DNA of 64,000 nt from Semisulcospira habei (GCA_036245525.1 BTPG01000005.1:205172210-205236209); one strand, 5' to 3'. Shown: positions 41,796 to 54,651, numbered from the stretch's first letter. Translations and numbers: made by a program. The notes: generated by a model from the letters alone, not told the origin.

Positions 41796-42210
41796 GCGGA
41801 CAATTCCCATGCCTGCATAGGTACCTCATAGCTGAAATCGTCGGGAGGTTGCCCCTCGAAGCTAAGCTTATTGCCGTGGCGGGGGTTTGGGCGGCATCCT
41901 CCTCCTTTTCGCTATTCTTCCACATAGTAATGCCACCGGTAATGTATTTTGAGGAAACAAATGAATTTTTCTCTAAAATGTATTTTTTCGAAAAATACCT
42001 ACCAATGGCATTACTCCGAGGGCCCTCCCACCTATCCCGCTTGCTGCCTCTACGCTAAGAGTAACTGGATGGAGGGATGGAGACTACCTGGTCACTTGAA
42101 TACAACTCTGAGTTGCGGCCCTTGTGTAGGTACACACAAAGCGCTCTTAGGCTGAAATCGGGTAATCTAAGGGGTATATTCCACATGCCATCGGTAAGTA
42201 TTTTTCAAAA
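41796..42210. repeat. DIRS-end-like repeats, inverted relative to 32210-32345
   Basis: About 42080-42195 is an inverted match to the left end of the DIRS-like element: GGTACACACAAAGCGCTCTT, AGGCTGAAATCGGGTAA and AAGGGGTATATTCCACAT. A weaker second copy precedes it (41817-41960: AGGTACCTCATAGCTGAAAT, TTCCACATAGTAATGCCACC). DIRS elements carry a terminal repeat plus an internal complementary region near the right end, so two copies here fit a right end; whether it belongs to the 32.2-36.4 kb element is open. Confidence 0.6.
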
Positions 42211-42990
42211 AAAAGGAAAGGTCAGTCCTCTGTGTCGGCCATTGTTAGTCTATTGTGATACTGATCAATAGCCTACCATGTTGTGCTTTTCACGAGTGAT
42301 TACCGGGGAGACCCTTTGATGATCTATTTTACTCTGTAATCTTGAGTTTGCATGTAGTCAAATTTGAGCCTTTTCTGTGTGCTATCTCTCACAAGAAGCC
42401 AGAATATTTACCTCTAAAAATAAAAAATATTGATTTAAAAAAAAAAAAAAAAACGGGGGCCTTTGCCCCCCTGGACCCCACTGGGGCCTAGGCGGCCCCT
42501 GGACCCAGGCCACTTTTCAGAGATTTTTTACTTGACCTTGTTCTCCACCCTGAAGGCAGTAGCCCTGAGAGGTACAATGGTTCCTTTGACCTCCCCGAAG
42601 GCCTACAAGGGTCAGTGCAGCAAGCCCCTGCTACCAATAACATATTTGTTTTTATTCCTCCAATGTTTTTGTAAAAGAAATCCAGAAGAAATCTGATGAC
42701 CTGGATAACGCCAGACCTGACTGAAAACAAGGGAATATACATTTATTCACTATAGACTTGTGACGTAATTTAAAATCTTTTGTGACGTTGCCAGTACTGA
42801 GTAGTGTGCCTGTTTCGAACAACTCTAAGTACCTTTGTACTGTAGAACTTTTTGGTCTTTTATAGAAGAAAACTCCAAGACGCGTCAAAAAGAGGGCTAG
42901 AAAATGTCGGCCATTAGTTGCTACAAGGGTTTTTGTATCCCGGTCACATGGTATGGGTTGTGCTAAAGTGACTGGTCGTGTGACTAGGGA
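42211..42990. other. unrecognised sequence with a GGGGGCC-rich motif
   Basis: An A run (42434-42452) followed by GGGGGCCTTTGCCCCCCTGG. A related GGGGGCCTACGCCCCCCCTG sits at 43930-43949. These look like one small repeat motif. No gene recognised. Confidence 0.4.
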
Positions 42991-42999
42991 TGAAAACAA

Positions 43000-43435
43000 A
43001 CTAATTTGGATGACCCCTTGGAAAGGTCAAGCTTCACAAGAGATCAGGAAATAGGTCACATAGCTATTTCTTGATGAATATATTTTTTGCCAAAACTGTT
43101 TACAACTTTGGACCTGAACTTGACCCAGAGATACCTAATCTTTGTATGGATGCTAATTTGGATCACTAGCAAATGATGTGAAAAAAAGTAAAATTTTAGG
43201 TTTTATCAGCACTTTTTTTTCAAACTTTTCAACCAGATTTGGCAGAAAGGTAGTGCATGAAACCTTTCTATACTAATTTGGTTTACTACCCGCAGAGGTC
43301 AAGTGTCGTTTGAGATTGACAGAAGTGTGAAAAATGCATATATTTTGAGGAAACATCGCGGGTGCAAAAGCGAACCCTTATGTTAGAACTGGATCATTTG
43401 TGAAGTCGAGCCTCTAGGGCTTTGCCATTCTTGTT
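43000..43435. repeat. interspersed repeat family R, copy 3
   Basis: Starts within a unit (CTAATTTGGATGACCCCTTG, GGAAAGGTCAAG), runs through GATTTGGCAGAAAGGTAG and AAATGCATATATTTTGAGG, and ends at AGGGCTTTGCCATTCTTG. More diverged than copies 1 and 2, with no tandem expansion. Confidence 0.75.
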
Positions 43436-44074
43436 CATACATTTTTGTGGCTTCTGCATTCCAGACATACAATGTCTTTTTTTTCTGTCAGATGACCCTG
43501 GATTGCACATTACGTGTCGTTAAAGGGGTCAGGTCCCAAAGGTGCATGTTTTGTTTAGCTGTAGGGCAGGTGGCGCTTCGCTTTTGCACTGCTGGCTAGG
43601 ATTCAAATAACTCGTCAGGACTGCGTTCACACGGGCCAGCAAGACTGTACATGTGTTTATATGGGCCAGCCAACGGGTTAAAAGCTGCATTTAATTTCTT
43701 GGTTACTTATTTTTTAAAAAATCATGGAAATTAATTCGGTGTATTACAGCACACTACGTGAACGAGTGAAATAAGAGAACAAATTCGTTTTCAGGTTTGG
43801 GGGTGGGGGCTGGGGCTTATTCAGATTTAAAATAATTATTCATCCCACTAGGGGCAATTGTTTTTGAAAATTCTGAACGTTAACATGCACATATTCAAGA
43901 ACCCCAGTAGGGCATCCCACCTGCATCCATGGGGGCCTACGCCCCCCCTGAACACTGGCCCATCTATCTGTATTTTCACAATCATTGGCTTTCACCGTGT
44001 GTGGTACTTCTGGGTTAACCAACAAATAAGCAGTGTTTTAATGCAGTGTTTGTGGATTTTTGTGTGTGCTGCAG

Positions 44075-47000
44075 GTCTGTCGGACGTTGGTGTTGATGAG
44101 AATGCAGTCAGCGCCTAATGGGCCATGGGGATATGGCTGGGCCGGGATCCAGGGAATGAAGACTGGGCCGGGAAACGGGGCCGGGGCGGGCCAAGTTAGG
44201 AGGGTGGGCCAGCGGCATGTGCAGCATGGAAAAGGCTGGTGTTGCGACGTCAGCTTGCTGTCACTGCTGCGCTTCTAACCAAGTTTCCACTTCATGACGG
44301 TGGACTACAAACAGTGCACAGGTCTAAATAAGAATTCTGATCACTGTTTACAACTGTAGTGTGTACAACAGTAGGCCAGAACTACTTTACACCAGCTGAT
44401 GTTTTTAGTTCACTTTCGTGTGTTGGAAGCCAGAGGTCGCCAAGAACTCGCTCTTTGGGACCTCACTGCGGGTGGGACGCGTCTCGGGATGGGATGTCCT
44501 TGTAACATGTGTCTTCAATGTTTTAAGAGCCAACTTGATGTACTGTCAGGGGGTTTGAGGAGTGTTAGAACTGTCCTCATGCGTTGTTTTTTCACGTTCA
44601 CCCCTTTGCTGTCGCGTACATTTTAACAATCCTCTGGGTAGGCCATTCGCTTTTAGAAATCACAAAGTAACATAACATGCATTTTGCACATTGACTCATA
44701 TCTGAGACTTTCTCTCTTCTCTTTCTTCTTGTCTATCTTCCACTCTATGTACATTTAAGCTTCCGACAGAAATTGGGATGTGTGATTCTGTCAGAACACT
44801 TTTAATTACTAACAGTGCTAGGGACATGAATGTTAAAATTGATTGGATCCGCTTCTGTTGAAGAAACTAAATTGGTATTGTGTTCATGTTATGTATGTGC
44901 GTATTTCCCAGCAGCTTTGCTGTGTATGGCATTGTGTCCTAGTTCTTGTCTGTCAGTGTGGACATAGGGAGCATCATCACTGATGCTTTGTCATAGCTTG
45001 TCACTCCATAGGGTATGGGTTGAGGGAGCAGATCCCAACATTGTGTCTGTACAGCAGTTAGATTTGGTACGTGTTGATCAGCACATGCATAGGAGGGCTT
45101 TTACGAGCTTCGCGTGTTTTGGGACCTGCCAGCAAGAGGTATTGAATCTCTGAGCTATTTTGATCATGAAGAACCTAGGATGGCTTTCCATTTTGCTATG
45201 ATCAATTTGTGTAGTTCCGATGAGTGCTAGCTATGGAGGTCTACAGTGTGTAAGGGGAGTTGAGGATGGTGGAATTGGGAGTTGTTTGCTAGTTTTGAAG
45301 CAGTTCAGTCTCAATCATGATGGTACCACAACATTATCTTCTGCAGAATTGTTATTCAAACATTTTGTAGTTAAAATGGAGAGCAAAAATAGTGTACCAT
45401 AGGTCTACAAATTACAATTTCTGAGAGCCGGTATGCTTTAAACTTTTTGCTGATGTGTATATATCGAGTCTTTTAATCTCCATGCATGCACAGACAGTTC
45501 ATAATAGGTAGTGGAGCAATTTCACTAGTTACATTTACAAACATGCTGTAATGGGCATTGTGAGCAATATTGAACTGTACACCCATATTTTATCTAGTTC
45601 TGCTGTTGATGACAATGGCAGATTTCTACCCAAGAGGTCACGTCCCATTTTATTATAACGCCGATCTCGACAGAGACCGAGGAAGACACAAGAGCAATGG
45701 AGCTTGTCCCACCACAGCTGTGGTTAAGCATATCTTTTTACAAGACTTGCCTGTTCCATCATATGGCAGTCGCATTTTTCACTTATTAATGCTGCAGTCG
45801 TCATTGGGCTTAGGTTTGTGTGAGCATAGTCCACCGCCGGTGGTGGGCGCATCCAGCCTTGTGCTGATGCACTGAAAGCCTTCAGCACCTGCCAACCCAT
45901 GGCATCAAGGCTCAGCTTGTATTTTACATATTTATGACTTGTGTCACAAAATGAGTTGCTAGTTCAGGGTGATATTTAAACTTTGTTTGGAAGTAGAGTT
46001 TTAGTGTTTCATCTGTATCGATATTTATGATAAAGTGTTGTCCAGAATATTTTTCTTGTATTTGCCCCTTCCCCGCTTTCTTTATTCCTTTTAACATGTA
46101 AACGTTTTGAGTTGAAGCTGTTGTAAGGGTTTATCTGTACATAACTACATTCCTTGTATGATTTTTATGGAGTATTGGGTAAGAGTTTTGTTAGTGTGAT
46201 GGGGAGACTGTCAACTCATTTTGTGGCACAAGTCAGTTTATTTTTTTTCCCACGAGAAGTTGGTCAGAATCTCTGGCTGGGTACAAGGTTGGTGGCTGGT
46301 CCACATGTCCCTTGTTGTTCCAGAGCCCTTCTGGCCAGAGAATGAAACAAACATCTCCCAGTGTTGGGAAAAGCAGCTCAGCGTATGTGTGGTGTGTGTG
46401 AATCGGGGAGTGCTGTACAGAAACTGTCTTGTTAAAAAGGGGCTATTGCACTGTTTTAACAGGATGTAGAGAACCACACTTGCTGTGTTGGAAGTTGCGT
46501 CTTTTTAAATTTAAAAAAAACCCCTGTAATCTAACGGATCAGAAAGGTGTTCACATGATGAATAAACAATCACTTTTACATCTTAGAAAAGAAACATTCA
46601 GTTGCACAAAAGGTTGACTTCCATGCTAGTTTGTCATGTTCAAAACCTCTGTGGTATTTATCAAAACTAAGCAGATGACAATCTCTTTCCACCTTTCCGC
46701 CAAACTAGTACAACTACATGTAAACATTTTTCTGATGAAAGTGCGTTTAGTGTTCGTTATGATCCCTTTATTACCCCGTTATGCTTGCAATGGTACCAGC
46801 AGTACTGGTGTCTGCATGCATAAGGGGTTTATCATCATGAGACGGGAGTATGAAGCAAACACAGCTTCCAAAGCAGAAAGTGTGGTTCAGCCCTTGCTCT
46901 TTGCAGGGTGACTGTTCAGTGGTTGAATGCATGCTGAGCCTCGTGGAGATATACATAATATGATGAATATTTGTATTTTTCCATCAGTGATTTATTTATC

Positions 47001-47219
47001 ATTTTTGCCTATGATACGGTATTTATTTGTGATGGTACTTATTTATGGATTTTTAGATTTTTTTTCACTTGCGATTTGGTATGAAGGTGTGCTGCCAGTG
47101 GGTCTCGCTATAATGTCGAATTGTCGGTTTGCTTCATCGAACGTTGGTTAGTGACGTGTGCTAGGATTATTGTGATTCATATTGCGTATGTGGTGTGGAT
47201 TGAATCTACTACTTGGGGT

Positions 47220-47250
<31 letters not shown>

Positions 47251-48860
47251 GTCCAAGCTAATTTGATGTTCACAGCCCTCTCCATTGCTGTCTCCTGTCT
47301 TGTTGCGGGGTTTGCTGGATCATCTGTTTGCATTTGTGGGTATGTGTGTTCAAGAGTGACATGTCTGTGAAATAGAATTGATGTCTTGAAATTGCTTGTA
47401 CTGTATCACAACTTGCTATGTCATAAACTACGCCCCTAAAAGATCTCTTGTGTTTGTGATATGAAGGAGAGAATGAGTGAGTTTGACCAGAGCACCGTGT
47501 TTAAAACAAGATCAAAATTGAATTGTTTTCCATCTTCTCCAGTGGTTTTGACATTTCTTACATCCATTGCTTTTTCACAACTGTACTTTGCCTTACATTT
47601 AAAGTGTAAAGAACAATGAAACTTGGTGGGGGGGGGGGGGGGGTAGATGACAACATTTCTCTTTTTATCTGCACCTGCGCAGATGTAATGAAGCAAACAA
47701 AAAGCCTGCTCAACACTGGTCTCGCAAGACGGATGAACCGTTGCCATCCATGTACCTGTAACACATAGTTTCTCTTTGATCTTTTTTTGGAAAAAAATTG
47801 TGCAGCATATATTGTCAAATTGACCACATTTGCCAACGGTTGCATACTATCTGATTACATCACCTTGTGTAAGAGACAATGACGTAGTGTTGGGGATTTC
47901 TACGCAACCTTCGAATCGTGCCGGCCTGATTTTGTAATTTTAAGTCTGCTTGTTTTTTTTACGTCGCTAGGGAACCTTTGAGCTAGGGCAATCGAACAGT
48001 ACGTGTCGACTAAAGTTACATGTTCATAACGTGTGTGTCCGACGTGTTTCATACTTATAGTAATAGACTTGTATTAAGACTTGTTGACCCAGCATAAAGT
48101 TGCTGGATATAATTAACCATGCTAGTGCAGATCAGCTTCATGCCCATCCATGTGCCAAACAAAACAAACTATGCCTGAGCAAAGCACTTATTTTCAGTGC
48201 TTGGTGCTGTAAGTGAAATACAGTACATAAAGGTACAAATTGGACAAGGGTAAACTCTAATGATGACATTGACCGATGGATATAACAGCATCTGCAACTT
48301 GCATGATACAAATGGACATCTGCAACTTGCACTGAATGGGACTACAGTGCCTTTTCCAGTAGGTTACCTGGAAGACTGATTCAGGAGCTGTAATTGCATG
48401 GACTAGAGTACGGAAGGCTGTTTCTGTTGGAACTAATCAATTTAGTCTAAAAAGAATTATTTTTCCCAGGAATCGGCCATAAAGGCCTGGACGAAACTCG
48501 TCCAAGTTATGTCTGATTGAATTGAATTATTGCAGGATATATGTGTATAAATAACTCTGCATTAAATATTTACATAGATGAACGAATTGCGCTACAGTGG
48601 AACGGCCTGTGATGCTAGAGAACTGATGAATCTGCCTGATAGTTGTGCCATAAATGAGGGTGGTATTTGGGGTCACAGTCATGCCTGGAAATTTGTTCAT
48701 TGAATGTTTCGTACCAGCAGTTGCAGGGACATATCTACAAACAACTATTCTGTCCCAATTTTCGACTTATCTTTTTCTTCAAGACTGGAAAGGTTGTCAA
48801 ATGGTGTGAAACTAACAACATTGAGTACAGGTATAATAAATGCTGTCGCATTGGACTTTG
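44075..48860 (+). other. proposed TNPO1 terminal 3' UTR exon
   Basis: A TG-rich tract and GCAG acceptor end at 44074. The following 4-5 kb are largely free of recognisable transposons, unlike everything upstream, and include polyadenylation signals AATAAA at 46561-46566 and 48835-48840. Spliced from the donor at 26067 it would be a pure 3' UTR. Spliced from 26038 it would instead extend the protein by GLSDVGVDENAVSA to a stop at 44116-44118. Long transportin 3' UTRs are known in animals. The exon and its end are inference. Confidence 0.55.
47218..47249. repeat. G tract (about 32 bp), G-quadruplex-capable
   Basis: An almost unbroken G run on the + strand within the proposed 3' UTR; a second run lies at 47629-47643. 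In the RNA such tracts can fold into G-quadruplexes. The exact length is unreliable in assemblies. Confidence 0.85.
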
Positions 48861-49813
48861 TTTTAAAAATGCTTGAATTTGACATGAAGTGCAGTATCGG
48901 GGAGGAGCAGCAAAGTTGTGTAGTCTCTAAACTTTACCTGATACAGAATTGGCACACCTGACCTTTTTTAAGTTATCAGTTCGCAAAAAGCTTTTACAGG
49001 GCTTCAGTATACATATCCCACATAGACAGTGACCACCCTATTGTCCCACCAAATGCTTTCTTTTGTCCGTTCAAAGTGAAAAGAGGCCACCGGAATCTTC
49101 TGACGGGACACAAAAAAATTGCTTTTGATAGGCGATGGTAGCCGACGTCATAACTATTCTATACGACCTTAGGTCATCTGCATAATTATAACCAGAAACA
49201 AGATTGCGGACGAAATAGCGAGGAAAAAAAATTAAGTCACGGTATCGAGTTGTGCCGACATTGACAGCCTCGGTAATTGCGGAAGAGAAGAAAGGAAGAG
49301 GGACAAGATAGTAGCCCTAAGTAGAACCAACTGACAAGGGAATATGGACATGTGGCAACGCGTAAACTAAAGCAATAGCTTGCCTTGACCACCCACTCGG
49401 GATTTGTCACTTTCCTGCTGAATCGGTAAGTAATCTACGGTCTTTGTTCGTCTTCCTATAGTTCTGCGAGTGCTAGTAATTTTAAGATTTCATGATCTTC
49501 AGTAGAATTTATCTCTTACTGATTTCGCTAGATTTTAAACCTGTTTTATCATATAGTTATGAGCTGGTGATCACATTTATGCTGCAGAGATCTGCGGAAA
49601 ACTACGGTGTGTGTCAAAGTTGCACATCACTGGTCACACTGATCGTAACGTGTTTTTGAGTGTCTGTGCCGGCTCTCGTTCAATTCAGAGAGGTAGTGTT
49701 TCTGCTGCGAGGGTAAATTTGCAGTTTCTAAAGATGCTTTACGTAGACCTCGACGTGCGAGACGTGAAATTGACTGCAGTGCAGAAAGTCGGTATAATTA
49801 CCAATGTTATGTT
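48861..49813. other. unrecognised sequence, possible promoter-side exon
   Basis: CTGAATCGGTAAGTAATC near 49420-49437 offers a strong donor after a purine-rich stretch and could be a 5' UTR exon of a + strand gene, but no coding exon follows. Nothing else recognised. Confidence 0.3.
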
Positions 49814-49817
49814 TTAA

Positions 49818-50510
49818 AGCTGAGGTTCCGTCCCGCATGTGTTTATAAATACCCAGCTAGGGCCCTGAGCTCAGAAAGTGAGTTTGCGGATTTTAAACTC
49901 CGTCATCCAGAGGCCTTTAATAAGGCACGCAGCATCTGTAGAGCATACGGCGTGAGCAGGGACAGTAATCTGGTAGAGCATAGTCTAGTGCCGTATATCG
50001 TGGGCAGAGCATGAGATACAATGAAGTCGCAAGGGAACTGTTATCCGCTTTACTTTGGATTACACCGGAACCGTGACTTAACCTGTAGCAGACGATACTG
50101 ACAAATAACAGCCGGAACAGTTGAGAGCCACACTGTCAGCATCTGTATTTTTTTACGGCAGCAGTTCTCGCAGCTCTATTCCACAGGTGCACATGGGGTG
50201 TGGCTGTCATGTGTCGTCCAGTTATTTGTCAGCATCATCTGCTACAGAATACTCGTGTGTAGGCCTACGCTAAAGGTGATACGGGTTCACTTGTCACTGC
50301 AGTGTATCTCATGTTGTGTGGACTGGATGTGATTCTGCGTGCCTTATTATAATTATACTAAATAGGCCCAGAACTGACACAGTTCGAACTGCGCCAACTC
50401 AGTTGGTGAGCATTTGATCGACTTGGCGGCAATGTATATCGGAGCCCTATTTTAATTTAGGTCCAAAAATACGTGCGGGACGAAACCAAACGGAAGACTG
50501 AACCTCAGCT
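49818..50510. mobile_element. TTAA-flanked fold-back MITE
   Basis: TTAA at 49814-49817 and 50511-50514. The ends AGCTGAGGTTC and, inward, AGCTGAGGTTC are followed by CGTCCCGCA on both arms, with about 11 extra bases in the right arm. Further in, AATAAGGCACGCAG pairs with CTGCGTGCCTTAT, and TGACAAATAAC (near 50100) pairs with GTTATTTGTCA (near 50220), so most of the element folds back on itself. No frame of note. Confidence 0.85.
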
Positions 50511-50929
50511 TTAAAGCCCCCAAGTTTCTATCTGGGCTAAAAAATCGTTGAAAAAAGCGTTTACCGAGTATGCACAATTCATACACATAAAATACAGAAG
50601 TCAAATAATGGTGTTTCGGAGCTGTGAAAATGTATGGTTTATCAGAATACTCGCAAACTGGTTCGTTTTGCAAAGCAAGGTGCCGCTCAAACGCATACGC
50701 GGCCATTGCTGTCGCGGTTGTCGGTCTGTCTTTTTACCCAAACGAACCCAAAAGATACTGTCGGAGTAGTAGTATGCATGTCTGGTACGTCAGTCTGCCG
50801 GCCAGTATGTGGGTGTGGGAGCGGGGTAGGTTATTGGGCATAGCCTGAATGATGTGTGTGTTTGCACCAATGTAACCATGGCACTGGGGTGCAAAAGCAC
50901 AACTTGCGTGCTCAAATGTGGGCAACACT

Positions 50930-51405
50930 TCAGATTTGACTCTGTAAATGACGATATGCACCTACCTTTATCTGTAGTGCTGAACACGCACACAAATACG
51001 CACGCCCGCGAGCATGCGTAAACACACAAATACGCACACCTGCGGGCATGCGTAACCACACACAAATACACGAGCACACACACTACTGACATGCATGAGT
51101 ATACAAACATGCATAAGAACACACATGAGTATACACACACTTCACAGATTTCACTCTGTAAATGACCATGCACATACCTTTATCTGTAGTATGCGCGTGC
51201 GAGCATGCATAAGCACACACAAATACACAAGCACACACACACATGCAAACAACCTTTCACACAAACCGCATGCATGAGTACACAAACATGCATGAGAACA
51301 CGCACGTTTGAGTGCACACACACACAACATGCTCCAGTTTCTTTCAATTTTGTGAACAATGTTCCAGTTTCTTTCAATTTTGTAAACAATGTTTCTCTGA
51401 TTTAT
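50930..51405. repeat. duplicated CA-rich minisatellite and 31-bp doublet
   Basis: A ~200 bp block (TGACTCTGTAAATGACGATA-type lead, CCTTTATCTGTAGT, then CACACAAATAC/GCATGCGTAA runs) occurs at about 50930 and again at about 51150. At its end, TTCCAGTTTCTTTCAATTTT repeats once with a 31-bp spacing (51341-51392). Open frames here are low-complexity artefacts. Confidence 0.8.
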
Positions 51406-51896
51406 TGATCAAAAAAGGAAATCAAAACGCTGAACTCAACAGACACTGTAAATCACATCCCTTCCTCTGCAACGGGTGAAAAAGTGATTTTTAAACCGTG
51501 CATGACATGATGCCATTCTGCAAACAAGTATAGTTCTACCCTAACTTCAATTGTGTGTGTGTTTAACCCTCCCCTACAATACAGACATGTACAAGTAGTG
51601 TTTCAAGATAAAGCCATACACTTGGGAGTATATTTTACACCATCGTCAAATCCTTATCAGTTCCAGAAATGTTTCGTATGGTTGATCACTCTTTATGTGA
51701 TATAAGCGAAACTTGTAATCTCTGGAGACGCACTGTTTCATCATTCTGCAGCATGTAGCAATATCAAACAAGTAATTTTTAAGCAGAGAGACTACAACAG
51801 CCACTGGAGAGACACTGTTGCAGTTCCAAGTACTGTCTGTGGCATCCAGTCCCAAACGTATCAAATTCCGGTCTTTGAGTTCTTGTCAGCCTCAGC

Positions 51897-52276
51897 CCCC
51901 ACCCGGGTCTGCCCTGGGGGACTTGGGTGGGGTTAGGTACTTTTCAGTTCCCAGGGTCACCCTGGTCAGCCCCACAGGGTGCGTTTTTCTCTCTATTCTG
52001 GGGCATGTGTTTCTGTCTACCCTTTGTCCATTCACCTGTATTTGCCTTTTTAAAACTCTCCCTACTGTCTGCACTGCCTGTAGCTCTTGATATTGGATGT
52101 GTGTTGCTAAATGGTCTTAGCTTTATTTAGGCCCCATGTGTTAGGTTTATTTAATGTATTTGACCGGCTGGCGACATACATTCAATGTTCTGTTTAGTTT
52201 TTTTTTTTCACAAGCAGTGCAGGCACGTCCTGAGAAAGCCTTGTTGCTGTCGGGACGTTAAGCAATGTACAATCAA
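51897..52276 (+). mobile_element. SINE copy 6
   Basis: Full-length with a 16-bp exact target duplication, TCTTGTCAGCCTCAGC (51881-51896 and 52277-52292). One of the youngest-looking copies. Confidence 0.95.
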
Positions 52277-52889
52277 TCTTGTCAGCCTCAGCGCTCTTTG
52301 GAGTCTGAAAAAATGAAGCATAATAGTGAGTAACTGCAAAGACAATATATTATTATAAGACAGATCACTCCTTCATAAGGCATACTGAAAAAAGCGAGGT
52401 CAGTGTAGCAGTTGCGTCCCATGGTGTAATCGTGTTGTGGGCATACGTCTGTCACTGTCTGGTAATGGACTCAAGCTCTGACGTGAGGCTTTTTGAAGGG
52501 TAACTGAACATGTGCTTTTTGTGTGTGCATTGCAGAATGGTTTAAAATCACATGAGCTTTGCTTCTAAGATATTTGTTTTCTATTCCTAATTGAAAGATT
52601 TTTCAGGAAAGTGGTAATTAGAACGGACAGTGTACTTGAAAAATAAATAAATCGGGCATTTCATTGTTGCTGTAAGTGTGAGTTGATGTCTAGTACACAC
52701 ACACACGCACACATCCGTGCACGCAAACAAACACATGCACACAAACGAACACACATAAAAACAAACCACCAGCACAGGACTAAAAAAAGAAATAATTTAC
52801 AGCAAACATCAGTTGTTTTGATCAATCTCACAAGAAGATCAGTTTATTAATACACGTTCAACTTGCAGCAGGTATTATAAAATCGATTC

Positions 52890-54120
52890 CAATACCGTAA
52901 TCTGATATCATCCTATCTAAGTGACAGAAGACAGAAAGTTTTGCTTAATGGTAATTACTCGAGTGAAGGTTTAGTAACGTGTGGTGTTCCTCAGGGGTCA
53001 ATTTTGGGCCCATTGTTATTCAACATATTTATCAATGATTTACCATTCTCTATCTCCCATCCCGAAGCAACATGTGACTTATTTGCTGATGACACTACCA
53101 TACATACATCAAACAGCGAATTGCCAAAAATAAACGAAGTTCTCCAGCAAAGTCTTGATGAGGTTTCAAGCTGGTGCCAACATAATCATATGATAATTAG
53201 TGTCCAAAAGACAATGAGTATGTTAATTACTTCATGCCAAAAACATCAACGTGGTCTCCTGCCCTTAACATTATACCTGAACTCTGAGCCCCTTGATCAA
53301 GTTAAAAAACACCGTTTGCTTGGAGTCACAGTAGATAACCAGCTCAGCTGGGAACCACATTATCGAAAACATGCAAAACAATATCTAAAAATCTATTCCT
53401 GCTATCAAAACTAAGTCAAATAGTTAACACTGAGACTAGAAGACTCTTTCTCCATGCCCATATTAAGACACACTGTGATTACTGCTCCACTATCTGGGAT
53501 GGATGCAGTGACGTACATTTAAAGAAACTTAACTCATTGTATCGTCGAGGGGTAAAGTTAACTGTGCCTGGTCCCTCTCCCACCGATGAAAAGTTTAGAA
53601 CCATCTGACTGCTAAACCTAAACAAACAGTTCACATTTAATCGATGCATACTTATGCATAAAATTCTTCACCATAAAACCCCATCTTACCTTCGTATGTT
53701 ATTTTTGGATAGTCAAAGACAAAACACGAGGAACAGTTTGTTACAGCTACCATGGGCCAGGCTCGATATATATAAAACCAGCCTTTCAACCTCAGGTGCC
53801 AAAGCCTGGAACAAACTACCACCCCAAATTATATCCATTTCTAATTCTAGAACCATCAAAACTCGTTTATAATATAACATCTTGTTACAGTAACTTACTA
53901 CCTGAATGGACTACTTATATAATCGATATATAATTATTATTCACTATTATTGATATGTGTGCGCATTATTTGCATTGCTAAGGTTTTCCAGTTTATTTCT
54001 TCATGTTTCGATTTATTGTGTTATTGTGTTTCTTACTCTTTGCTGTTAATATTTCATTTGTAACAGGACACTTTGTAAGAGAGGCGTTTCGCCTAAAACT
54101 TTATCCTGTCAAAACGTTTC
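52890..54120 (+). pseudogene. LINE reverse transcriptase fragment (CR1/Jockey-group)
   Basis: 5'-truncated inside the RT palm: SSYLSDRRQKVLLNG, CGVPQGSILGPLLFNIFIND, CDLFADDTTIH (catalytic FADD), then KKHRLLGVTVDNQLSW. A frameshift near 53410 and a stop near 53608 follow. The C-terminal part ends as LQLPWARLDIYKTSLSTSGA and AKAWNKLPPQII. The VPQGSILGPLLF and AWNKLPP tail style is that of Jockey-group LINEs (Nimb, Daphne or Crack-like), a different family from the L2-like and RTE-like copies. The 3' UTR runs to about 54120 (AAAACTTTATCCTGTCAAA). Confidence 0.85.
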
Positions 54121-54428
54121 ATCATCATCCTGCACACACGAAAACAACCATGCATTAAATCATTAATGATATGATAATCCACAGCATATTTACTCAGATC
54201 AAAAAATCAATTCACATTTCATCTGACTGACAAAAAATGTATTTTCACACACACATGCAGGCGCGAACACACACAAAAAGGCCATTGAAAATTCATCCAA
54301 ATTTAAAATCTGCTTGTGTGATTTTAATAGTCAACAGATTTTACGACCACAGTTGTGAAAACAACACACACAACTGATCTTTTATACTGTCATTTCAGTT
54401 TTGGTAATGTCTTTATAAATTAAAATTT

Positions 54429-54651
54429 TCAGCTACAAATTACTTTGTTGTTAGTTGTGGGGGTGGGATGGGCACCGAAAACTAAGTCGGCACAGCATTC
54501 CATAGCAGCCTGCGCCTCTGACTGCGTGGCACACGTGAACTGGTTGTTTTCAAAATGGGCACTGCACAGCCAGCAGGAACGTGAACGCAGCTCAGCAGGT
54601 GACAGTCCCAACAGATCTTCCCTGCGCATTTTCTGCACCCATTTCTGACAT
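54429..54651 (-). CDS. THAP zinc-finger domain, second exon
   Basis: On the - strand an acceptor TCTCCCAACAG ends at 54652, and the exon starts by completing an arginine codon with A at 54651. It reads CQKWVQKMRREDLLGL, then SCWLCSAHFENNQF, the second half of the THAP DNA-binding domain: the conserved Trp and the C-x2-H pair (CSAH). The frame ends in a stop at 54429 after NNKVICS; a weak GTAATT donor shortly before leaves open that another exon follows. The AVPTIF-like end of typical THAP domains is not evident, so the domain may be divergent or spliced further. THAP proteins are sequence-specific DNA-binding proteins related to P-element transposases. Confidence 0.75.

Noticed and set aside
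45570..45875. 101-residue open frame in the proposed 3' UTR
   Set aside because: No domain, no splice context, and it lies within a long non-coding stretch; length is within chance expectation.
47148..47333. Poly-proline and poly-glycine frames
   Set aside because: Translations of a G run.
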